DNA of 64,000 bases, from positions 60,463,227-60,527,226 of the forward strand of contig OU744732.1 of NCBI GenBank assembly GCA_916613615.1, written 5' to 3'. Of this stretch, positions 55,115 to 64,000 are shown one piece after another. Each line of letters begins with the position of its first letter. Position 1 is the first letter of the stretch. The position numbers and the translations under genes were made by a program. The DNA is from Steromphala cineraria (Eukaryota > Mollusca > Gastropoda > Trochida > Trochidae). A model generated the notes under the pieces. It did no database searches. It was not told the DNA's origin and was given only the letters and a program-made list of their open reading frames with translations.

Positions 55115-55702
55115 TAGTGCAAATATCATGTAATTTGGGTTTCGTTTTGACGTCCATAAAACAATTCCAGGACCACATTCAAAAGGATAATCAATTGTTA
55201 ATTTGTGAAATATCCATTTCCAAACCATATTTCCGGATCGTTTCGTCATGGAGCTGAATGTCGATATTTGGCATGGTTAAATAGATCGATAGGGTCATAT
55301 GTCTGTGATATTCGAATTTTCGTAAATTTCGATTAAAATAATCCATGTAAACTGTGTAAGAGAAAAATCAGCACAGTTATATTGCTTAAGTGAAAAGGAA
55401 CAAACATGAATAAGATCTAAAGCTGTTGATCACTCATGAAGGGTTTTGTAGAGAAAAATAAAAAACAGCGTTTTCGAAATTTCGACCCCTGGTCACTTCA
55501 ATGACCTGCCAAATTTGTTAGGGTTATCTGTTAGGTATGACATGCGAATATGTCAATGCAAACTGCATTTAAACTTAAGCATTGAAATTTCAACAGTTGT
55601 GGTTTCGTTTTCGCAATGCTAAGATGTCTGAAAGACATTCCACATTACATGATATTTGTACTACAAAACAAGGTAAGTGAACAAACGTAAGGTACGCAGC
55701 TG
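55075..55702 (+). mobile_element. TIR transposon of about 0.6 kb, copy B
   Basis: Ends CAGCTGCGTATCTTAAGTTT and (inverse) CAGCTGCGTACCTTACGTTT over about 30 bp, with TA on both sides. The body aligns with 28038-28621. No transposase. Confidence 0.75.
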
Positions 55703-55789
55703 TACAGAGAGAGGACCTACCTCAAAGTCCCACATGTAATATTCATAAAATTAAGAAAAGAGCCATAGAAACTAAAGTTGTGAGTCCTA

Positions 55790-55896
55790 GGTCTAGATTT
55801 TCGAAGCTCTCTTAGTGCTAAGATAGTCGTAAGCCAATGCTAAGAAATGGTACTTACGACTATCTTAGTACTAAGAGTGCTTCGAAAATCTAGACC
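55790..55896. repeat. Foldback element
   Basis: GGTCTAGATTTTCGAAGC and, at the other end, GCTTCGAAAATCTAGACC. CTAAGATAGTCGTAAG is mirrored inside as CTTACGACTATCTTAG. Arms are about 44 bp with a 19-bp loop. Confidence 0.85.
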
Positions 55897-57243
55897 CTGG
55901 GGTGTAACATATTTTGGTTACTTTCTGGTTACTTATTGGAGGACTCGATCAACTCATTGATAAAACTTACAAGGCTTTGTGGTAACAGGTCATATTTGAG
56001 TACCGTAATAAGATTGATTATGTTACATATACATATGCATGTTCTCGACGCTAATGGCTGCAATATTGTCCAAGCGGCGCTAAACAATAACTCACTCTCT
56101 CACTCATATGCATGTCTATGCGAGTCGTATATGATCATATAATTTAACCCATTGAAAAAGATCAATATTATGTTATCAATGTTAAGTAAACTCTTATTAT
56201 TAATAAAAAGAGATTTAAAAAAAAAATCATGTTTCTCAAGGTTTACCTGTGTTGATTTGTTTTATCAGATACCTGTTTAACTAATTAAACTAATTATAAA
56301 TTGACCTCAACTAATTCTTACCTACATGTATGGTGACAGCATATGCCATCTGCAGTTTTGTATTAAGAATTCACATCTTAAAGTAATAAGTGTATCTCCA
56401 AGATCGATGTTAATGATTTTGTTTGTTTGGTATTTATGTTATTCCGTTACTTGTTTGAACTAATCACACTTGAATAAGGACCTTTTGCTGATCTACGTTT
56501 TGCTTTACAGCAGTAACCCTCAAGAAAACAATGTTTAAAACGACGTTAGTTTTTCTAAGCTTTCGTTTTATCACTCTGAATGCCTTAATATTCAAGTATT
56601 CTGCTTAACAGTTTTCAACAAGAATGGTCTCGATTTATTATTCTGTTGTGAAAATAAAGTTTCTGAACGGCAACCACTGTTTAATTCTTTAATCATTTCA
56701 TGGACTTCGTATACTTTTTCAAGTACTCAAAGGTGCAATTTAAAGAAATAAAACTTGCAGTCTTGTCTTGTGTTTGATGTTTTTCAATGCTGTGATCAAA
56801 CCAAACAATAAACAGACATGTTAAGAACTATTTAACCATGAGCTTGTTCATATTTATGCACGTTTTGTCATCAAATGTTTTGAAGATAATACCCTTAAAA
56901 AAAATTCGTATAAAGTAGTTCAGAAGTGCATGTGATAAAAACTCGAAAAAAAGATTCCCTGATTTTAAATCAAATAACGTTTCTGGATGGTCTCATATTC
57001 TTATATATGTTTATCAATTTTCTAGGCACTAATTATTTACTTTCATTCTCAATATCTTAGGCAGGTATACACTTGGTTATCTTTTGTTTAACATCATGAG
57101 GCGAACAATGTATGTTGAACTTTGGCAAATTTTGATCTCATCGGTGTATAAACAGAGTTTAAAAAGCCCATTTTCGTAAATGTAATAAAAAAAAAATTCG
57201 TTTCAGTAAATGAATTACACACATGTAAATGACAGTTGTACTC
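55897..57243. other. Intergenic; one short molluscan repeat
   Basis: 56056-56106 (minus) reads TTGTTTAGCGCCGCTTGGAC and AATATTGCAGCCATTAGCG after GAGTGAGAGAGTGAG, a common molluscan interspersed repeat. Nothing else seen. Confidence 0.55.
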
Positions 57244-57606
57244 TTAAAGGGGCAGTAGCACGTTTTTTGAACATTTTATATTTTGAATTTTTCACTGAGA
57301 ATTGTTCGTTAATGCCAAATGTATTATTATGATAGAGTCAAAAAATTTATAACACAAACCAATTATCCATAGTCAGAGGAGAAAGTATGAAGATTCACAT
57401 AAAATCCATTGGCGGCCATTCTGTGTGAACACCTTTAATTCATTTTTTGTAAGAAAAAGGAATCGCATGGCTAAACTTTACGTTATATATTTTAATTAGT
57501 ACTGCTACATTTAGTTCAATGTATTGTCTTTCAATTAGATCCATTCATTTTCATTTTCCTGACATCATCTTATATTCCCCCTAAAAACGTGCTATTGCCC
57601 CTTTAA
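57244..57606 (+). mobile_element. TTAA-flanked MITE, copy 13
   Basis: TTAAAGGGGCAGTAGCACG to CGTGCTATTGCCCCTTTAA, forward orientation, full length. Confidence 0.9.
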
Positions 57607-58344
57607 TGTAGTCCTGATTGTGAGTGTCCAAAGCTCAGTTATCACGTTTACTTCAGATAATTGATAGTGCCAGTCGCTCTGAGGTAGCGAGATTTTGTTA
57701 ACAATCAAAAATTTATTACGGGACATTAAGTTCCTCAAATCTCCATAACAATGTCATTGTCATGTATATATCGTCAAGACGAAACAAATCATGAATCATG
57801 AATCTTTAACAACTCATTTGAGTACCCAGTGTTTGAATAAGTTAACATCTCCTGAAGTTTGAATTCTTTATTGTTAGCTAGTGCATAGTACCAGTTGAGA
57901 AAATGAAAAAGCTATGAATTTTTTTTTGTAATTAAAAAGTAATAAATGTCATGTTGAACTAACATACTTGATTAAATAATTCACATTAAAACATGAACAA
58001 CCTGAAAGAATCACTTCTATTTTTGCATGAAAAAACTTATTGTTTGACATTGATTCGAACCTTCAGGTTTAAATATCTTATATTGTGATACGACTTGAAC
58101 CATTAACTGGTACTGAGTAGAAGAGCTTAAAACGGTCCTTTAAGCATCAAACTGAATTATGAAATGTAGTACTAACATCTCAAGTTATTAGTGATATTAT
58201 AGCATTTTACCAGAGATGCTAAGGATGTTCTCAAGTAATTTCCTTTTGAAATATTTAGAGTATATATACACAAAAATATGCATGGTTGTAGAATAGTCTT
58301 ATTTCGATATGGCTGGCTTACAAAGAGCAGAGTTTGTCCCATCA

Positions 58345-58425
58345 CTGTGAGTGAGTGAGATGGTGTTTAACGTGTTTTGAACAATATTTCAGTTATTAAA
58401 CACGTGGATGTTGCCATCCAAAAGA
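58345..58425 (+). repeat. Molluscan GTGAGTGAGT-type repeat
   Basis: GTGAGTGAGTGAGATGGTGT, then TTTAACGTG and AACAATATTTCAG follow the plan of the repeat at 56056-56106 in the other orientation. Confidence 0.55.
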
Positions 58426-58431
58426 GAGTAG

Positions 58432-58779
58432 ACAGATCAGGGAGAAAGGGATCGAAAGGATGAGGGAAAAGATGGAAAGAAAGGCATAGTAAGAGATAGA
58501 AAGCAGGTTTTAGAAGGACTCAAGTTTGGTCTGGCTTCTACCCGTCGACCTGTACAGAAAGGTGCACCCCAGTTACTTCTAGATGGACATCTGTATGTAA
58601 AGAACAAGGTTAATGAAGATACAATCTATTGGAGATGTGTAGATAAGTCCTGTCGAGGAAAGTGTACCACAGTTAGGGATTATATCCGGAATACTACTGA
58701 GCACAACCACACGCCTAAGGATGAACGAGAGATCAAGTTCATTGGAACACTGAGAAAGAGGGCCAGAGAAGAGATTTAA
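58432..58779 (+). pseudogene. FLYWCH zinc-finger fragment
   Basis: An open frame of 115 codons without ATG, ending TAA at 58777. After a charged stretch it reads KGAPQLLLDGHLYVKNK, TIYWRCVDKSCRGKCTT and EHNHTPKDERE: the order of a FLYWCH-type zinc finger (YWRC, C, HNH). FLYWCH fingers often sit before MULE transposase domains, and the tail (LRKRAREEI) is typical of that junction; no MULE core follows. A long-TIR element begins 27 bp later, so the gene was probably cut by that insertion. Confidence 0.7.
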
Positions 58780-58805
58780 AAAACAAATGGTTTATCATGA
58801 CACTT

Positions 58806-58946
58806 CATTCTCTCCCCACAGAGGCAGCTCAGTCATACCTGAGTTAGCCTCTGTTCTATTACGGCAAGATCCCAGGGTTCCGGCAGATTGCCCTAGCGGC
58901 AAAAACTTGTTATTCACTAATCTCCGTTAGTTGCAGCCAACGAAAA
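58806..58946 (+). mobile_element. Left arm of the CTCTCCCCACAGAGGC long-TIR element, truncated by a LINE
   Basis: CATTCTCTCCCCACAGAGGC, then AGCCTCTGTTCTATTACGGC and GGTTCCGGCAGATTGCCCTA match 53037 and 49851. Sequence breaks at the T run that marks the LINE poly(A) end. Confidence 0.75.
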
Positions 58947-59466
58947 CTTTTTTTTTTTATAATAAAGCTTCATTCAGAAGAACGACAAAATGAAATAAAA
59001 ATGCCGGCACAAACTTGGACAGAGAGTTGGGTGGTCACTACCCCTGAGAGAAAATATCACAGTTGGGTGGGGTGGTGACCCTGACATAATGCAAACTAAA
59101 GAGGAGTAGATAGTGAAGATATAGAAAGAGTTGAAAGGCATAAATGAGAGGCGAGCGTATAATATAAGTTCAACATGAAAAGATGAATATACGTGGTCAG
59201 TACCACAACATGAAATGGGTGCATGAATTAAAGATATGAGTGAAAAATCACAACATGCATGCGCTGAAGTGGATTTACAAGGAAAATACACAGACATGCG
59301 CAAATGTACATATACAAAAAATTAAATTACATATATTAAGCGGAGAAGAATAAAGCATCATGCGCAGAGGTGCACTCACAGAGGAATAAAATAACATGTG
59401 CAGATGTGCAGATACAAATGAGTTACAAAAAACATACAAGCATTATGTGTTAAAGGCAATTGACAT

Positions 59467-62400
59467 TCAGAAAAGGAAGCAAAGTTTATTGTTGATAATT
59501 GTACAGAAGATTGATGATGAAAGCCAATATTGAGCAAAAACATAAGACGGAAAACGAAAGAAGTCGACCCGAATACGTGTTTTAAGGAAACTTTTAAAAC
59601 GTGAGACAATGTCTTCCCCGGTGAGCCGTTTGTGTTCGAATTTATTCAAATTACGGGTAAGCCAAATGGAATATTTTGCCAAAGAAAGTAGGTATACACA
59701 AACAGCGTAATGGTGAGAATTTGGAAGTTTTGGAAGAAGTCCGAAACGGATAATTTCATGGGATTTGGCAACAAGGCCGTTAGAGAGAATACTTAACCAC
59801 TGGAAGACAACAGACCACAACACATTCACACAGGAACAGAATATAAAAAGATGGTCGGAAGTTTCGATGGAAGTAGAGCAAAGAACACAGTTAGGAGAGA
59901 CCGCCATGTGACGGCAAAATAATCGATAGCCAAGAGGAAGAGAGTCGAAGATGAGACGATAATTGACAGATTTTGGAATGTTATCCACGAAACTGTGATG
60001 TAAATTACGCCAAACAGATGCAAAATTAATACGTTGATATAGCTTTTCAATTTTGTTCTCTACAATTTTTGAAAGAAGGCAGTTGTAAAACTGCTTAGTG
60101 AAAAAATTAACCATTTCTACCAGCGGGTTATGAGAGAGGGATTCGAACAACCTTACAGCCGAGAGTTGAAAGAGTGAGTTGAAAGAAGAGACATAAAATC
60201 AGAGCGATAGCGCCGTAGAGAGAGGCCTAGCCAGTATTTTGCAAAATAGGTCCACTTTAATAAGAGATTGTACATGTGTTAGCTGCATGGACTGCAATTT
60301 GGAAAGTATATGTGTAACCCCCAACCCTCCCTCTAGAGTAGATGTATACAAAACGGAGCGCCTAATAGGCTCAGCAGTGGAATGCCAAATATATCTAAAA
60401 GTCTCCCTCTGAAAGAGTTTGACATAGTGATTTGAAATTGGGATAACTGCTCCACGGAACCACAATTTAGCCAAACCCAGAATATTGCACATTATTGTTT
60501 TCCCAAAAATAGAAAGTGCACGCCCTTTGCACAAGTTTAACACTTTACGAAATTTAGATAGTACAGGGAAAAATTGATCATCACTTGAAACATTGTTGCC
60601 TGTTATTACACCTAAGATTTTTGACTGGTCAATCCAAGATATTCCGAAGGGATGGTCGGATCTAGTTTTCCATTTCCCAATAAATATGCCTTTTGTTTTA
60701 GAATAATTTAATTTTGACCCCGATGCTTTGCCAAAGCTTGTACACATTTTTAAAAGTGTCCGAATCGAAGCATCAGTTGTACAAAATCCCAGTCCATCAT
60801 CAGCAAAGGCAGATATCTTTGCTGAATCGCTTGAACCTGGTAAGTTAATACCAACAATTTCTTTACTTTTCCGAATTTTATCTAACAGAGGCTCTAGTGC
60901 TAAAACGTACAGGGAGGGGGAAAGCCCGCACCCCTGCCGGACTGACCTGGTTACTGAAAAGGGTTGAGAAATGTGCTGATTTACAATGACTGCACTAGAA
61001 ATGTCCGTGTATAAAAATTTTACCCACTTTTTAAAATTTGGACCAAAGCCAAAAGCGTCCAGTACTTTAAACAAATAGTTATGGGAGACCCTGTCAAAGG
61101 CCTTTTCTTGGTCTAAACTTATAAATGCACATTGGAGGTTTTTTTGCTCCACATAGTCAAGCACATTACGAATTAAATGAGAATTGTCATGAATAGATCT
61201 GCCCGGTACAGCGCAAGTTTGGTCAATATGAACAATATCACCTATAACCTTTCCTAAACGAGTGCATAATAACTTAGATAGAATTTTGATATCCACGTTT
61301 AATAAAGATATAGGGCGATCAATTTTAACAATATCTGGATGATTATCATCCTTACATAATAGGGTAATAAAAGAAGTTTTAGATGAAGTTGGAAGAGAAG
61401 ATCGATGAAAACACTGTTCAAACACACGACATAAAACGTCACCAAAAATGTCAAAGAAGCAAACGTAAAATTCCTTTGAAAGCCCGTCTGTTCCTGGGGA
61501 TTTATTATTATCCATTGTCTGAAGGGCTGTTAAAATTTCATTTTTAGCTCATCAGGTCTGAAAGACCCGATGGGCTTATGGCATGGCATGGCTCCGTCCA
61601 TCCGTAAACTTTTCACATTTTCGACTTCTTCTCCAGAACTAATGACTCTAGATAGCTCAAATTTGATGTGGAGACTCCTTGGCAATTGGGGATTCTAAAT
61701 TGTAGATTTCATGACCTCATGACCCCAAATGGGGTCACAGGGGTCAAAACCTTAAAAACCTATTTTCATCTTCTTCTCCAGTTCCAAAAGGTCTAGAGAG
61801 CTGAAAAGTTGTGTGTAGACTCCTTGGCCAATGAGGATTCTAAATTGTAGATTTCATGACCTCATGACCCCAATTGGGGTCACAGGGGTCAAAACCTTAA
61901 AAACCTATTTTCATCTTCTTCTCCAGTTCCAAAAGGTCTAGAGAGCTAAAAAATTGTGTGTAGACTCCTTGGCCAATAGGGATTCTAAATTGTAGATTTC
62001 ATGACCTCATGACCCCAAATGGGGTCACAGGGGTCACAACCTTCAAAACCTATTTTCATCTTCTCCTCAAGTTCCAAATGGTCTAGAGAGCTAAAAAGTT
62101 GTATGTAGACTCCTTGGCCAATGAGGATTCTAAATTTTAGGTTTGGTTACCCCTGGACCCCAATTGGGTCACAGGGGTCAAAACCTTAAAAACCTATTTT
62201 ACTCCATCTTCTCCAGTTCCAAAAGTTCTAGAGAGCTAAAAAGTTGTGTGTAGACTCCTTGGCCAATGAGGATTCAAAATTTTAGGTTTGGTTACCCCTT
62301 GACACCAATTGGGGTCAAAGGGGTCAAAGCCTTAAAAACATATTTTACTCCTCCTTCTCCAGTTTCAAAGGGTCTAGAGAGCTGAAAAGTTGTGTGTAGA

Positions 62401-63999
62401 CTCCTGGGCAAATGGGAATTCTAAATTTTAGGTTTGGTGACCCCATGACCCCAAATGGGGTCACAGGGGTCACAACCTTCAAAACCTATTTTCATCTTCT
62501 CCTCCAGTTCCAAATGGTCTAGAGAGCTAAAAAATTGTGTGTAGACTCCTCGGCCAATAGGGATTCTAAATTGTAGATTTCATGACCTCATGACCCCAAA
62601 TGGGGTCACAGGGGTCAAAACCTTTTTCCATCAAAAGTCTGATGAGCTACAGAGCCCATGGCTCTATTTTATTTGATATTTGACCTTCCAAAGAGTCAGA
62701 AAGTTCCGAAGTTATGGTTGGTAAGTCGGCAAGGAAGTGATTAGCTGTTTTTTCATCTATGGGTTCTGCACTGAGGAGATTGGAATAATAATTTTGAAAA
62801 ACACCCATGATTTCAGGAGAGGTAAAGTATTTATCGCCAGAATTGTCATTGATAGATTTTATGGTTTTCTTTTTGCCTCTCCTACTTTCCTTGCGTAAAA
62901 AATGACTGGAAGGTTTTTCGCCAGATTCAAGGTCTTTTGCTTTGGGGCGAATTAGATTGCCTTGAAAATTTAGAATTTCCAGGTTATTGAGCTGACGCTT
63001 TAAAGCCCAAATTTTATGAGAATAAAGACCAGGATGAGAGGATTCGGCATGGCATAAATTGCGATATTGGGACTTAAGGAGATTCAGGTGGGAATCTTGG
63101 GCTAATTTACGCTTTTTTGAATATAATTTAATAAATTGTTGAATTTCAAGTTTAAATTGATCCCACCAATCTAAAGTAATGTTGTCGTAGGAAGGTATTT
63201 TATTACGACAAAATTTAGTGAAAAGGAATTTGAAATAAGTATCAAAAATTTGGTTATTGCACTTTCAATAACCTTTGCCAAAATCAATACCGGCGAAATC
63301 CTTGAGCTTGACAAACACGTAATCATGATCAGAAAAAGAACACACAGATATATTGGCACATGAAATGGAATCACACAAATCAGAAGAAATATAAAAGCGA
63401 TCCAAACGTGATGCAGTGATGCTATTACGCCAAGTTGTGGCAATTTTATCAGGAAAACAAAAACGATAGGTATTAATGAGAGAAAAGTCAGATAGCCATT
63501 GTGAAATAATAGAAGAGACCAGCTGATATGCTTCAAGATTGCCGCCTACTTTATCAATCCTAGTGTTAAGAACACAATTAAAATCTCCACCTAAAATAAT
63601 AAATCTATTGGTTACTAAGAATTTTGACACAGTATGAAAACAATCTACCCTTTCTTGAGCATTATTAGGAGCATATAGATTAATTAAACGGATGTGTGTT
63701 TGATTAATATCTAAATCTAAAACAATGAGGCGGCCCTCGTGGTCAAAATGAAATTTGGATATGCAATAATTCAATTTTGAAGAAACTATAATCCCAACCC
63801 CTCTACTGCGATTACTGCCAAAAGACCAAAAACCTTTCCCATTAAATTTTGATTCATATTGTTTTGCTAAGGCTAAGTTGTAAATATGGGTCTCTTGGAG
63901 AAATAGGAAATCAATAGATTTAGAGTTAAAATGAGACGACAGCAAATTTAATTTAGAAGGTGAAGTTAAAAGGCCATTACAGTTATTGGAGCAAAAATT
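59467..63999 (-). pseudogene. LINE ORF2: endonuclease - reverse transcriptase - zinc-binding end, disrupted
   Basis: One frame throughout, in order: AP endonuclease (LQETH, LINLYAPN, GGDFN, SRLDRFYIS, FSDHDYV; 63999-63268), a linker (63264-62671), reverse transcriptase (RPISLLN, SLDQEKAFDRV, VRQGCGLSP, and FADDG at the catalytic box; 61539-60199) and a C-terminal zinc-binding part (NCVLCSTSIETSDHLFIFC). Breaks: TGA at 63265 (a TGG in related proteins, I infer), the insertion at 61540-62670, and TGA just before 60199. Frame is the same on both sides of each break. The protein would copy its own RNA into DNA at a nick; this copy cannot. Confidence 0.88.
61540..62670 (+). mobile_element. Helitron-like element with about 7 core repeats, inserted in the LINE frame
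   Basis: Begins TTTTTAGCTCATCAGG and ends GATGAGCTACAGAGCCCATG plus the GGCTCT hairpin. Inside are about seven 145-bp units (GACCCCAAATGGGGTCACAG). It interrupts the LINE between an AAT and a GAA codon; no target duplication longer than about 3 A/T bases can be seen. Units are more alike than those at 1037, suggesting a younger array. Confidence 0.88.
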
Positions 64000-64000
64000 A

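Larger units (their letters stand above)
58947..64000 (-). mobile_element. Non-LTR retrotransposon (Tx1/L1-type LINE), 5' end outside the window
   Basis: Minus-strand element with a 3' poly(A) (T run at 58948-58958), about 500 bp of 3' untranslated region, then endonuclease and reverse transcriptase in one frame reaching the window edge. It carries a 1130-bp Helitron-like insertion and at least two nonsense codons. The clade call is from motif order and the style of the sequence (KSPGTDGLSKEF, RPISLLN, IDQTCAVPGRSIHDN), not from a tree. Confidence 0.88.

Overview
This is a eukaryotic, intron-containing, AT-rich window from an invertebrate, most likely a bivalve mollusc. The grounds are tandem-core repeats of the 'pearl'/Helitron-like type known from bivalves (about 146-bp units between a 5' end reading TTTTTAGCTCATC and a 3' end reading GATGAGCTACAGAGCC), tRNA-derived SINEs, a GTGAGTGAGT-type molluscan repeat, and lectin-like secreted proteins built from PAN, C-type lectin, GON and reeler domains. 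I cannot name the species.

Three host genes can be assembled from exons with good splice sites and matching phases. (1) Minus strand, about 22304 to 9971: a secreted PAN (apple) exon followed at a distance by three exons of one C-type lectin domain. The phases disagree between the PAN exon and the lectin exons, so an exon is probably missing. (2) Plus strand, 32647-39119: a complete four-exon, 203-residue secreted reeler-domain protein. (3) Minus strand, 54218-50626: a secreted PAN + GON domain protein in four exons. Its first coding exon is split by a 193-bp foldback element with a 9-bp target duplication; removing it restores phase and reading frame.

Most of the rest is mobile DNA. There are 13 copies of a roughly 365-bp MITE with TTAA-flanked ends, several long-TIR (Mutator-like) non-autonomous elements with 9-bp target duplications, and many palindromic foldbacks. 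There are five Helitron-like elements carrying 0 to about 14 core repeats. A nearly intact Tc1 element (25876-27382) has one internal stop. A decayed two-gene element (about 45511-47603) joins a tandem PC4-like protein to a chromodomain integrase. A Tx1/L1-type LINE (58947 to the window end, minus) has a Helitron-like element inserted into its open reading frame without target duplication. A FLYWCH zinc-finger fragment lies at 58432-58779.

Tandem repeats include a 1.9-kb pentanucleotide satellite with a 385-bp higher-order period (23402-25275), a 40-bp minisatellite in the last reeler intron (37911-38705), a 315-bp tandem duplication (19891-20523) and a 98-bp repeat that multiplied the end of a TIR transposon (54722-55114). 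Layout: 1-9.5 kb transposon field; 9.5-22.3 kb PAN/lectin gene; 23.4-25.3 kb satellite; 25.9-27.4 kb Tc1; 32.6-39.3 kb reeler gene; 45.5-47.6 kb PC4/integrase element; 50.6-54.2 kb PAN-GON gene; 54.5-64 kb nested transposons.
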